Source: Citrus sinensis
Lineage: Eukaryota; Streptophyta; Magnoliopsida; Sapindales; Rutaceae
Assembly: GCF_022201045.2 (NCBI RefSeq)
Contig: NC_068558.1
Coordinates: 39,203,501 to 39,267,500 of the forward strand
Length of the DNA stretch: 64,000 nt
Direction of reading: 5' to 3'
Notes under the pieces: model-generated
Seen by the model: the letters and a program-made list of their open reading frames with translations, nothing else
What the model was told of the DNA's origin: nothing
The model's database searches: none
Position numbers and translations under genes: made by a program
Part shown: piece by piece, positions 10,600-22,640 of the stretch
How the letters are laid out: each line of letters opens with the position of its first letter
Position numbering within the stretch: position 1 is the stretch's first letter

Positions 10600-13570
10600 T
10601 TACAATACAATATCATCATTAAATATGTCAACTGCAATCTTCTTTTTAAAGTACTCCTCATGACTACTGTTAAACTCTAATTTAAGCCCGAACATTAAAT
10701 ACACCGTAAACATCAATAAGAAAACACCGCAATCGCTAGTTCCGACCTCTTGTTGTGGCACACTCTTAACTGCGACAACTTTCCAGGGGTTAGCACTTTA
10801 CAGCTCAGGTTGGATGTTGTAGAAGCCAACATATTCCAACCATCGAGGGAAGATAACTTCAAGCGGCTTGAATTTAAACTTGTATTTTTTGTCGTCTCGA
10901 AATGACAGTAATGAGTCATAAATCCAAACTTTGTTCTTACGAAATCTACTCGGGCTAGTACCCAATGCTCGCAGGCCAGGTTAACAGTGATGAGTAACTG
11001 TTTATAAAAAGTTATCGTTAATTAATCATGTTCGTTATATATGAAATTGAAAAACAAACAACAAAAGGCCACATCCACATTTGATTATAGTTGTGAAATG
11101 CAATAAAATACATACAATATCGACATCCGTCATTGGTTTGGACATGATGTGTTGCCGCCCACTAATATAGCTATTCAAACTGTCGTTATATACTAATGAA
11201 TCGACTGCACAATCCCCGTTGTTCTATAACTGATTCAAGAACACCTAGTATATAGATAACCAAGAAATGCATAAATTAACAAAATTTCAAGGCGATAATA
11301 AACAAATAAAAAGGTAATTATAAGTTATCTCTGCACGTTACCCAAAAAAATGTGTCAGTATGTGTAACACATTAAACTAAGGCATTCGAATATTGTCATT
11401 ATTTCTCGCTAATCAAGCGAAAATACTTGTGAATATGTTGTAGAAGAACAGAAACATGTCGATTTAAAAGGAAAAAATTATACACAATCCACAACACGGA
11501 AAGAAATTAGGAAAAAAAATTACCTCGTCCCCTAGACATCCCATTGAAAATGGCTCAAAATTACTTGAAAGAACAACCGCGGGTGTTGGACTCTCCAATC
11601 TACTATCATATCGCCAGCGAACCATCGGTCAAACTCATCATACAGACTTGGATCCTCCAATCCTTTAAGTGGATTTATATCCACACTCATACTCATGTCA
11701 ATCGCACGGTCCACAATTTGGGGTGGAGGTAAAGGTCGGACGTTCTTTCCTCGCCTGAATGGAGGAATCATGTAAGGACTGTTAAAAAAATACGCAGGTC
11801 TGTACGGTCAGCCGAACTTACTAATACCCGGAGGCACCTCAGTGAAGACCTGCACGCTCTCCCCACTAACATCCCCGTAGAAACTATACAATGACGTAGG
11901 AGTAGAAAAATTTTGATTACCCACATCAGTATACATTTCATAGTCATCTGGGGCTTGTCCATTCGGCAAGATGAACATATTAAACAACTATCAAATTAAA
12001 AGCTAAACGAACACAATTTTTAAATTTAAATATGTTAACCGCATACGAGCATCTAATCGGAGAATCCTTGTTGGGAGGCTTAGACAGTGAATCGATAAAT
12101 CCCACCACAGTTCCTTTAAAATCTTTAAATTCCGACTTAAGTTCATAAATGTTACGATCAATCTTGTCCATCTGTCGTCTCATATAATCATTAAACTGCT
12201 TTGTCTTTGTCTATTACAAAAAAAAATCTTTATAATAACATATTGTTATAATGATTTATTTATCAGGAAAAGAAATTATTTATAACATCGGAATCATGTG
12301 CGTCATCAGACTTGTCTGTCTGCTCTGATCATCATCCATAGGCACTTCATCCTCAGATGTGTCATGGCACTGCTCTGATGTTGGGCTCGGTATGTCGTCA
12401 TGCTCGTTTGATTGCCTTGTAACCGACAGCGACGCGTTGATTGAAGGTTGGTGCTGTAGAAAATAATATTTAAAATAAGTAAATGAAAAGTCAAAAATTT
12501 CGATTAAATAAATAATATTACTTATAGGATACTGACCTTATGAACCAAACCTGAAATACGTGGCATATAATCATTCACAATGAGTTAATATTTTTTGTGA
12601 CTCTCCTTTGCATCCGGCTCAAGGGTTTGTAAAATGTTCCCATGCCATGAATTCAGCCCAAAATTTTAAGTAAGTGCACAGAACTCGAATTTAGTAATGT
12701 CAAAAATAGTAGTACTATACGTCTACCAATACATATTACTTACAAGATGAGATTCATCATTGAAGAACGAATAAACCTCAGCAAAGTTTATTTTAAAAAA
12801 AGCCATGGGCTTCCATTGCACGATATGGAAAATCTTCTTCTTCGTTTTCACGACCCATGCTGGCGACAGACCTCTGATCGCTTCTAAATCCAAGCCTGCA
12901 ACAACCAAAGTGAGAAAGCAATTAAAACCATCGTTAAATATTTAATGTTACAAAACTTATTAATAAAAAAAACAACGCACCTGAACCCCGGATGTAAAAC
13001 TATAAACATTGTACTTTTCTATTTTATGATTTGGATTTTCCAACCGAGTCGTCTTAAATTTCTCGTCTTTCTGGAACAGTGCATTGTCAAAATTCTCGTA
13101 TATCGTTTCCCACGATAAACGACCCCATGGACGATTTCGGAAGTAATTTATATCATCTACTTCGTTCAACCATGAGAAATTGATTTGACAGTGACCCTTT
13201 CTTCCATTTAGAACTCTGTCCGCAAAAATAAAAGAACGCAATCTTTAATGCGTCAATTTCGTCCATAGCCTCGAAGTCCAACTTCTCAAATAAGACATCG
13301 AATTGCTTAAAATTGATGTTGCAAAACAAACCACCAAAATACGTTTTCAGTAGCCTATGCCCCGTTTTATTATTTATTAGTGCAGTTTCTACGCCATAGG
13401 AAAGTCCAGTAACCAGGCACCATTCTCCAATTGACAAGCGTTTCAAATGCTCACCAATTTGAAACCATAACTGATCTTCCTCCCTGTATTCTCCATGAGC
13501 CACTTGCCTAAGCAAAATATTGTGCAAAATTACACAACTAAACGGAAAGCTTCGGCACTCCAAGAAATGC
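10600..13570 (-). pseudogene. MULE-borne DUF1985/Ulp1-like cysteine protease, degenerate
   Basis: SUMO-protease-like (peptidase C48) gene carried by the MULE. In minus-strand order: a DUF1985-like N-terminal part (SIGEWCLVTGLSYGVET, 13563-13153), a continuation with FNWLNEVDD-like and FHIVQWKPM pieces to about 12720, a charged variable middle (12500-11530, with PLPPPQIVDRAID), then a C-terminal protease part with the His in CEHWVLARVDF (about 10960), the Asp in VWIYDSLLSF (about 10925) and the Cys in TSDCGVFLL (codon 10729-10731), ending at a TAA at 10600. All three catalytic residues survive, but stops and frame changes (for example after YNIQPEL) break the ORF, unless introns that I did not map account for some of them. 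Function in the cell is doubtful. Confidence 0.75.
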
Positions 13571-14350
13571 CCAAATATGTCTTTCTTGAACAGATACAGC
13601 TACCGTTTTGTTAATTTTCGCTCGATGGATTTTACGACCATAGAAAAGTTACACATACTAGAAATTCGCCCCGTGAAGTGATCGGCATAAGCAAACATCA
13701 TCCTGCCCAATTCGTTTCTTGACACTTCTGATTTCACCATGTATCTATAATATTTTTAACATTATTATATTACATTTATAATAAAATATTAGGAAAATTA
13801 ACTTCACGTTAAAAAAATTAAAAACTATAATTTTGTGTGACAAGGCGCCTGTCACACCTGTCACGCACGCGACGTGCGATAGGCGCGCGCGTTAGCGCCC
13901 CTCGCTGGGCAGGCATCATTCTCCCCAAAACAACACAATCACAAATCATGCCCAAAACAACAACCACCACTACAACACCACCACCACCATTATTCTCAAA
14001 CTACAACAACTATTATTCTAAAATTTCATTTTAAATTAATGATATATAAATAAAATGGTTAATCTAGGTTTTGTTGAAGTTGAATAATGAATCTTGTTGA
14101 TTTTCTTCACCGTAGAAGGTAGATCGGACGCCGATGATGGGTGGAGCCGTCGCCGACGAGGGGTGAAGTTGCCACCGACTATGGGTGTTCTTGGCTTTGG
14201 GAGAGATTACGTGAAAGAGAGAGTCTTGGGGGAGAGAGGGGCATTTTGGTCTGAAAATTTTATTTTTAGCTTATGTTGATAGAAATTAGTTTGTGGGGTT
14301 AAAATAGAAAAATCATAAAATTTTATAATTATTTGTGTAAATTTCCCCAT

Positions 14351-14842
14351 TATGGTACTGGCTACATATAAAATACCTATTAAAAAAATCAACTTATATA
14401 TTAGCACGCAGGCAGATGCATTCACAATTAAACAAACAAATAAAATGTGAGAATAAGTAAAAGGGAAAGACGAACAACTAATAATACACATGATATTGAC
14501 ATGCTCGTGTATATTTTTTGTTAAAAAATTCTAAATTAATGATGGTTAGTAATAAATATATTATTTCTATGTAAGAAGAGTTTTATTCTGCCAAGTATAT
14601 GTATTGTATATAAGATCAATGACGGAGGCATTACATGCAAAAGTGATCTGTGTATGCTTTTAATTTGTGGGCATTTTAGTAACTTGAAGCAATCTGTTAT
14701 GATCAAGATGAAATAAACACATCAACGAATAATACAACTTATTTTAATTATGATTCCAGCAGTGTAGGTTACTATAATTCTCATTCCAGTCAATCTCGAT
14801 TTCCAGCCCATTCTAATTAACAATTAGTAAACGCACGGTGAA
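14351..14842. other. Intergenic DNA before a P450 fragment
   Basis: No gene is seen. The stretch 14510-14690 resembles 1440-1600, so it is probably another copy of P450 flanking DNA. Confidence 0.5.
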
Positions 14843-15050
14843 TTAATAGCATTTGGTGCGAGGAAGAAGATCTATCCAGGGTTGTATATAGGAACCGCGA
14901 ATGTTGAACGGGCACGGGGCACATGCTAATCTTCTTTACAAATTTGATTGGGGAAATGCTGCCTGTGATGAAGATCCAAGACTTAGGTCCTGATGTTCTC
15001 CCAGGACTTACCATGCGTTGCATGAGCAAGTGGTCAGTGTCAAAGAAATA
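14843..15050 (+). pseudogene. Cytochrome P450 C-terminal fragment
   Basis: Plus-strand frames give AFGARKKIYPGLYIGTANVE, then after frameshifts NLLYKFDWG and finally DVLPGLTMRCMSKWSVSKK-stop. This corresponds to the heme-binding loop and C terminus of the neighbouring P450 (FGAGRRICPG..., NLLYKFDWEMPPG, SLPGTTVHKK). The invariant heme Cys codon has become Tyr (IYPG), and stops separate the parts, so it is dead. It lies about 10 kb from the intact gene, on the far side of the MULE. Confidence 0.88.
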
Positions 15051-15105
15051 ATAGTTACGGATTATGCTCTCTTTTTCCTGAAAGGCAGATTATATAAGCT
15101 CTTAC

Positions 15106-15799
15106 TAGGGGTGTCAAAAAAGCCCGTTCGGACCGGACCCGGCTAATCCGGTCCAGGTTTTGCACATTAAAACCGGATCCGGGTTTGAAATTCTCAAATC
15201 CGGACATTTTTGGGCCCGGGTACGGGTTCAACACAAAAAACCCGGAACCCGGACCGGACCCGGTTTTTTAATAAATTTATATATATTATATAAATATATA
15301 ATTATGAATTTATTGTATGTTGGATGTTATTTAAATTTATTGTGTGATTATTGTGTTGTTGAATTTTATTTATTTATTTTATATATAGATTGAATGAGTT
15401 TAAGTTAGAAATTGGATGAATTTAGGTATTAGAAAGTAGATTGAAATAATTTTTATTTATCATTTGTGCAAAATTTGCATTGTTAGTGTGTTATATATTT
15501 GTATTTAACTATTTTTTAAAAAAAAATTTGAGATTGAATGAGTTTATTTGATTATTTTCTTTTTTAAAATTTGCATTGTTAGAGAAATGAAAGAAAAAAT
15601 TGAAGAAAAAAATTGAAGTTATCACATGCGGGTTTAGAAAGCCCGGATCAAAACCCGGACCCGAAAGGTGCCGGGCTCAAGCCCGGACCGCACCCGGAAA
15701 AACTGAGTTTTAACCCGGATCCGGTCTTGCATTTCTCTCATCCGGTCCAATCCCGGACAACACCAAAACCCGGACCGAACCCGAATTTTGCCAAGCCTA
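15106..15799. mobile_element. 694-bp non-autonomous hAT element
   Basis: The element begins TAGGGGTGTCAAAA and ends TTTTGCCAAGCCTA, imperfect inverted ends, and is flanked by a perfect 8-bp direct repeat GCTCTTAC at 15098-15105 and 15800-15807. Eight-base duplications are the hAT signature. Both arms hold clustered CCGGA/CCCGG motifs in opposite orientation (15120-15270 and 15630-15790) around an AT-rich centre. It has no transposase. Confidence 0.93.
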
Positions 15800-15989
15800 G
15801 CTCTTACTCTCTCCCAGTTTGAGGGTTATGTAATGATTGTGCATGTCTGTCGCATGTTTGTTTTCTTAAGAGCGCATTCTTTCCTCCTCTTTTACGTCTT
15901 CTACCTTCATCCGAATCCTTTCAGAACATCTGCACTAGATACTTTGTGTGTGCGTGTTTATTGCAAAAATGACAACCAAATTGTTTTCG

Positions 15990-16275
15990 AAGAGTGGATA
16001 CGGATCGGTTCGGTTCAGTTCAATAATTTTTTTTTTTTGGTTACAATAGATAATTCGAACCAAATCAAATTAACTCGGTTCTCAGTTTGATTCGGTTTTT
16101 TTAATTTTAAACTTTTAATTAATTTATTTTTTGGGGGCATTTTGTGGTTTTTTTCAATTTCTTTTGTATAAACCGAATGATTTTTCCAATTTTTTTAAAA
16201 TAAACCAAACCCAACTGCCAGTTCGGTTCAATATTTCAATTGCAACAATTTTTTTGCCAACCCCTAGTTTTCTGT
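15990..16275. mobile_element. Degenerate hAT-like MITE
   Basis: The left arm has GGATCGGTTCGGTTCAGTTC and the right arm has CCAGTTCGGTTC and GCCAACCCCTAG, a layout common to plant hAT-type MITEs with repeated GGTTCGGTT motifs. No clear target-site duplication is visible. There is no coding capacity. Confidence 0.45.
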
Positions 16276-17000
16276 CATTTGGACAAAAATTTAAAAGACT
16301 GATTGAACCAAATCCAAAATTTATATTGAATTATGGGATACACCATATAGCAATTGATAGAATAAAAATTTTTCCTATGCTTAAATTAGTTATTTAAAAC
16401 AACTCTCAACACTTGACCTAACTTTTGACTAAAGCTAGAACCTAGAACTACATGTTTCTATAGAAATGATAAAAATAAAATAAAAAATTCAAATAAAAAA
16501 AGAAGAAAAAAGAAGAAAAAAGAAAAAAAACACACACTATTGAACTTCAACTCTTATACTATGAAAGGAGGAATAATCAAAATACCAAACTAAACATAAT
16601 GATATAACCTGAGACTCCCAAATAGACAAGATAATTTCAGGAAAAAATTAACGAGAAGATTTTTCGATATAATATTACAAAGAGTTCAGCCTAATGTTCA
16701 GCAACCAAAATTAAAAAAGAATGGATCTTAACATCAATCTTGAGCATCCATGTAAAAGAGAGACACTAATATAAGTAATCCATGTAAGACATAGATACAA
16801 TAAAAACAAAATGCCAGGAAAACCAGTTTCCCATTCTCTTCACCCATCTAAGCTTTCCTAAACTTACTAATTGAAGTTCAAATGGGCACAATAAACAGAG
16901 CATATCTTGGGCTGTTCAACAGCTTAATCAACTTGTTGAACAAGAATAAATGAAGGAATGTCAATAAAAAGATTAAACTGAAGAGAAGAAGAATGAGCTA
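16276..17000. other. CSLD 3' flank
   Basis: Downstream of the minus-strand CSLD gene. An AAAAAGAAG-rich simple stretch lies at 16490-16535. The CSLD 3' UTR must lie in the right part, about 16800-17000. No other gene is seen. Confidence 0.5.
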
Positions 17001-20000
17001 TTATGGGAACTGGAATGAACCTCCTATTTGGTTAGTACCGGCTGGAGGATTGATTGCCACCCAAAGGAGAGAGATGGTGATTGCGATAAGTCCTGACCAT
17101 ACAAAAACAATGGTAGGCGTTCTGCCTCTTCTTCCCATAAGCCCTTTTACGAAAGGATAGAGATGGGCCAAAACCCAGAAACTGAAGAAAACTCCACCCA
17201 CTAAGCGACTCCATTGTGGTATAACACTGTAAATTGTTCTGCTCAACCCGACTGCTATTGCAATTAAGTTAACCATCATGATTGTGATTGGCGGTATCAT
17301 TAGAGATGTCCATTTGACAATGTAAAGATCAGCAAACTCATCATCCACATCATCACCACCTGATTTCGATGTCAAGGTGAAAGATATTTCAATTCCAGCA
17401 ATGACTTTCAGCAGCCCTTGAAGCACAGCAGCAAGGTGAGCACTAGTGCCTCCAATCAGCCAAAACTGTTCATTTCTCCACCACTCTTCTAATTCAATGC
17501 CGGACCATTTAATTTCAAGCAAAGCTAGTATACTTAGAGTCACAGTGATGGTAAGAAGGTAGGAAAGGAATGTAACATTGAGGGTCTGGACGATGAACTG
17601 GCCGGAGAAGAGGGAAAGAGCTGGAAGAAAGCAGTAGACAATCAGGAAGATAGAAGTAAAAGGATAGATTCCAACATTGAGGTATGCGATCCTTTGGAGC
17701 AACTTCATTTTCGGGCTGGCAAGGAGGGCATTGTTGCGGGAGAAAAAGATCTCAACTGAACCAGTAGCCCACCGTAGGACTTGATGAAGCCTATCTGTAA
17801 GATTTATCGGAGCAGTTCCACGGAAGGCATCACGCTTGGTCACACAATAAACAGATTTCCACCCTCTATTGTGCATTCTATACCCAGTGACCACATCTTC
17901 GGTAACAGACCCATAAATCCACCCTATACGCTGTCCCCATTCAGTCTTGTCTTCATACCAGCACGAGATGACACTGATAGCCTCTGCAACAGTTGATGCA
18001 TCAAGAAGTTCACGAGGTATGGTAAGAGCACCAGGTGGGCGTCCATTCTTCACAGAGGGGTGATCTGCAAGGGGACGACCTTGGAACTCTGCCACTGGAA
18101 TTGAATCAACAAGGAAAGTTGAGTTACCAAACTTCTTAGGGAACAAAGAAAGGTTCATCTCTTCATCATCAGAATCACCCATTCTTAGGGCCCTATTCTC
18201 TTCAGGGGTGTTTGTAACTGAGGAATGCTTCTTGTGACGGCCAAAGCAGCAGCTGCAGCAACCTGGGTGGTGCTCTTTTGCTCGAGGAGGATCAAATCCA
18301 TAGAGGGCAATCCTCCTAAATAGACATCCAGTGCCAACATAGAATGGACCCATAACTCCATCTAGGGCTCGCATGTTAACATCAAAGAAAACAGTGTTGT
18401 GATTTGCATATCGATCAGAAGGGTCAATACCCTCAAATCTCTGAGGGAACTGGACATAACAAAGGCGATCACCTCCACGATCCATCATAAAGCACATACC
18501 CTCCCTCAATGCCTGAGAGTTGTAGATGTAATGGTCACAGTCGAGGTTGAGAATAAAGGGGCCATTAGACATAATGGCAGAGGCGCGAACTAGGGCATTC
18601 ATGGCTCCAGCCTTCTTATTATGGTCATATCCCGGGCGCTTCTCACGAGAAACATAAACAAGCATTGGGAGACGAATATCTACATCAGTGAGATCAATGA
18701 GCTTGGTATCCTCAGCAGTTCCGAGTAGAGGTTCATCACTGGGAGGTTTCAACATGACCTAAATCATCAAACTGTGTGAGTTCTAATTAATTAACAAATA
18801 AACAAACAGCATATCATCAAACACAAACACCCACCACCCCACCTGCCACCAAAATACTTGAAATACAAAGCCTCAAAATCTCTTCATTTATGTTGCACAT
18901 TATTACTGCTAGCATAAACATAATGTGTTTAAAAGAATACTAACCATACAAACCCTGTTACCCTCAACAGATTATTTCAGATCCTAAGAACAAATACCTG
19001 AATTATACCAGCATGATCACCCCGAGAGTGCTCAGAAGATGGGTTCATCCAAGTGCCTGGCCAGTGGGTCCCATCCGCCATCCATGTGGCTTTTGGAATC
19101 TTCACACTCTCCACTGGTTCATCATCCCTGTTCTGTCTCTGAAGCTTCATGGCCTTGATTTCTTCCCTAGCATGATAAGCATCAGACCGGCGACGTATAG
19201 ATTCAGGTAAACCATTGATCCTGACCTTGAACTCATCATACTCGCGCTTAACTCGTCTACGGTCCTTCACAAAATCTGACTTTACTTTGTTCTTGTAAGG
19301 ATCCCTCTTCAAATTGAAGTAAGATTCTGGATTTCTGGGCTCAATATCATGTTTCCGACAAAATGGAACCCATACATTAGCAAAGCTAGCAGCTTCTGCC
19401 ATGGCCTCAAAAGTTAAAAGTGCACCTCCATCATCAGAAACATAACAAGCTAGCTTCTCTACTGGGTAATCAGCAGCCAAAATTGACAAGATAGTGTTGG
19501 CAGTAACAAGAGGCGGTTCTTTCTCTGGATCAGCAGTAGAGACATAGACATCAATGCCTGGAAGGTCAGATTTTCCAGCGGGGTTGTTGGGGGTAGGTGT
19601 TTCAAATTTGTCCTTCAAGACGTTAAGATCTGTCACACGGTTGATTGGGCAGAGCTTGGGGAGTTGGTCAAGAAGCCAGGAAAAAGCAAACCAGATTTCA
19701 CAAACCACAGACATTCCCCATAGCCAAACCGCATCTTCGTTTTTGTGCTTGATCCTCCATGCCAAGAACAAGCTCAGAACGGCCATCCGAACAAATATGA
19801 TAACCCTTTTAGAACAAAAGCAAGAGAGAGCAAACTGCATCCATCAGTATAAGAGCAAGAGGATGACAAAAAATTAAAACATTTACTCTCACGGTACCTC
19901 TAAATGTTACTAAATTTGAAATCACAAAGGCCCTAGAATGCTAATAAAATTTGCCGGGAAGTGTATGATCTTAGATCTATTGGTGCCTTCATTAGGGCAG

Positions 20001-21069
20001 ACATTTGGGGATTAAAAAGATTATGCCAGGGGCATGCTTATGTGGAAGGTGTTCAGAAACAGCCAATCTGGATATATTGGTGAAATGAAAACACAAATAA
20101 GTGTTTTGACCTTTCAAAATATCATAGCAATTTTTTAATATCAGAGCAACATATAAAGTCTAAAGCAGAAGAATTGCATAATGAACAATAAGAACAAAGA
20201 CTATACCGATATGGGCTAATAATAGCAGCAGGTATTTTCAGTTTCCGGGTTAGTGGCCTCCACGGCTTGTTCATCAACTCTTGTGGCTCTGCAACTTCAC
20301 CATCTTTACCATTTCCAAAATTTCCATCTTTAGGCCATATAGCATTCCCATAGCCATAAGTTCCTCTTGTCTCAAACAGCCAACGATTATGATCAAAGTC
20401 ACCGGTTTGGCTCCTCATCAGCACAGACTTCGTTGACTTCATCAAAGACAACCTCCTCTCCATTTTCGACATCCCAGCCGGAGGAGGAAGTGGAAGTGGC
20501 CGCCCATTATCCACAGCTACTTCATCTAAATCTGTGTTCTTATATGGCTCTTTACACCCCGGGCAAATGCCACCTCCCGTTTTCACAGCATCAATATAGC
20601 AATCCCTGCATATTTTAAAATCACACTCGCAAGGGAGAATGTCCATACCACGCTCATCACTCATCACGTTGGCATCACACCCGAGGACTGAACAGGAAGA
20701 CCCTTTTGCACCAGCCATCTGGGGATGATTTGCTTCAGATTCAATCACCTTATCCATGAGATGAGCTCGGGTAACACTATTGAAACCACCCGTAAAGAGC
20801 GAATTCGACACATACTGCTCCTCAACCTTCTGTGAGATTGATGGATCCATGGGTTGGTTGTCAGGGGTGGGTGGAATGTGTACTGTATAGTTCATGAAAT
20901 CACTACTCCCAAGTTCACTATCAAGATCATCCCGTGAGTAGTTGACATAGCGACCCGAGGAAGTCCTCCGGGCAAATGTCACAGTTGGAGGTAGTGGAGG
21001 CTTGAGCTCCTGAGCATCTGAAGATGTTGATAGATTTGACCGGCTACCTCTAAAGGATTTTGATGCCAT
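17001..21069 (-). CDS. CSLD3: Cellulose synthase-like protein D (CSLD2/CSLD3 type)
   Basis: Family GT2 processive beta-glycan synthase of the Golgi/plasma membrane; Arabidopsis CSLD2/CSLD3 build walls of tip-growing cells such as root hairs. Three exons, 21069-20207, 19805-18998 and 18758-17001, join with correct phases to 1142 residues, close to the Arabidopsis length. Visible: a CesA-type N-terminal zinc RING ([10 protein letters not shown]...CPGCKEPYK, about 126-176), two N-terminal membrane helices (about 290-330), catalytic Asp in YVSDDGG (412), DCDH (630/632), TED (845) and QVLRW (883-887), then about six C-terminal membrane helices and the end IGGSFQFP. No defect is seen. It cannot be split between CSLD2 and CSLD3, which duplicated within the Brassicaceae lineage; neighbouring genes favour the CSLD2 position, while general annotation would call it D3. 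Confidence 0.96.
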
Positions 21070-21102
21070 AATTGAAAAATACTAGAAAAGCAACCTTCAG
21101 TC

Positions 21103-21682
21103 CTGAAATTAAAAAATGCAATGAAATTCAATCTTCATCAAAATACACATTAGACAACTACTACTATGAATGTCTTTGGCTTAAAATCCAAATCCAAACC
21201 AACAATTCGATACTGTCTTTCGTTGTTGAAGAGTAAGATAAGATACAATGACACATATGGGTTGATTCTTACATTTTGACATCTTAATAACAGATCATGA
21301 ACAAAATAATTAATGGGACCACTCTATAAAAGTTTCAAAATTTTCAAAAATCCTACCTAACTGACCAGAACTCAGTAACAACAGATCAGTCGAAAATGCC
21401 ACAAATCTCTGTTTATACACCCCCGAGAATTAATAAGAAATACAAAAAATTCTCAGATTGTCAACCAAAAAGCTTAAATCAACTAAAAGATGAAAGACAA
21501 AGCAGCTCTTTAAGTAACCCTTTAAACTAACTAAGTGCGAAACACCAAATGACGAAAACCCATCATCCAAAACTTCATTTTCCTTCATTGTCCTTACACT
21601 TTCCTACCAACCAAACAGCAAAAAGAAGAAAACCCATTTACTCTTTAAGCGAGAAAAGATCGGACCATGTCCGAACACTTAC
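21103..21682 (-). other. Predicted 5' UTR intron of the CSLD gene
   Basis: On the minus strand a strong donor AAAG|GTAAGTG lies at 21683/21682 and an acceptor TTTAATTTCAG|GACTG at 21103/21102, 33 bp before the ATG. The sequence between is AT-rich and noncoding. Inferred from splice motifs only. A first UTR exon would lie upstream, in a region with CTCTCTTTCTCTC tracts (about 21770-21785). Confidence 0.5.
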
Positions 21683-22427
21683 CTTTTTTTTTATACGAAT
21701 ATACAACAAGAGTACTTTAATTTAGATCCATTTTTGTCCAAACCCAAGTAGAATAAAACCAAAAAAGCAGCTCTCTTTCTCTCTAAATCTGAATGATTCA
21801 AAACACTCTTCCTCTTCGACTTTGTTGAGGGCTTCAACTGTCTTAAAATGGAAAATAAATAAACAAATAACATAAGAATTATAAGAGACTTAGTCGTGAG
21901 CAAGACTACGAGCACTACTCCTTCACGATTTAAAAGCTTGCTTCTTATTATTATTATTTAGTAATTAAAATAATACATAGCTTTTATAGCATTGAAAGAA
22001 AAAGAAAGAGAGACAGAAGCTTCTTTGTTCTGTGTGAGTGGGTATCCGCGGATCGACGGCTGTTTATGGGTTACGACCAGACCGGCTCTTCACTAAACTC
22101 TCTACTCTGTTGCTGCGTACGAGGGACAAATCTTTTTTTAATTGTTATTTATTAATTATTATTACCAGAGCCAAAAGAAAAGGGGCTGTTTAAGAGGATT
22201 TTTAAAATATTGTAAAAGGGCATTTTGGGGTTTTGGTGCTAACTTGGGGATCCAAAGAAGAGGGTATTGATGGAAATTCGCGAGAAGATGAGATGAGCAT
22301 ATTTATGAGAACTTTTTTGGATTTTTTTTCCTTGTTTGGTTTTTGACTAATTTGGTTTTTTTTTTTTTACACTCAGTTAGGCTTGAACTCGTGAAATCTT
22401 ATATTTATAGTAAAGAATTAAGATTTT
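21683..22427. other. CSLD promoter region
   Basis: This should hold the CSLD first UTR exon and promoter (transcription runs leftward). No ORF of interest is seen. Confidence 0.4.
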
Positions 22428-22640
22428 ATTTGATATTGAGGTATTACAATTTTTAAACTATAATTATATTAAGAAAAAATTATAATTTTAAAATAAAAAT
22501 CAGTAATGTGTAGTAAGTAAATAATAATTTTGAAAAAAATAATATAGATATAATACACTTAAAACCACAACATTAAGTATTTACCAAATACTTTTAGTAT
22601 CGTATTTTAAAAATTACAAATATCCACCTCAATACCAAAT
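22428..22640. mobile_element. 213-bp MITE, copy 1 of a local family
   Basis: Near-perfect 15-bp terminal inverted repeats, ATTTGATATTGAGGT at 22428-22442 and ACCTCAATACCAAAT at 22626-22640, enclose an AT-rich core. A related copy with the same termini and the same internal GTTTACCAAATA-like motif lies at 28750-28979. No ORF. The superfamily is uncertain. Confidence 0.75.

Larger units (their letters stand above)
9232..14350. mobile_element. Broken Mutator-like element with MULE transposase and Ulp1-like ORF
   Basis: The element carries a plus-strand MULE transposase (9232-10408) and a convergent minus-strand DUF1985/Ulp1-type protease ORF (10600-13570), followed by a GC-rich 5' section of that ORF and a right edge I place near 14350 (GTGTAAATTTCCCC). 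Plant MULEs carrying a ULP1-like gene are known (the Kaonashi type). No matching left terminal repeat is visible: accD sequence stands in its place, so the element is truncated. Both genes are frameshifted. The right end is an estimate. Confidence 0.75.

Noticed and set aside
13837..14034. 65-residue plus-strand ORF with Thr and Pro runs
   Set aside because: Lies within the 5' part of the minus-strand MULE gene region and is low-complexity.
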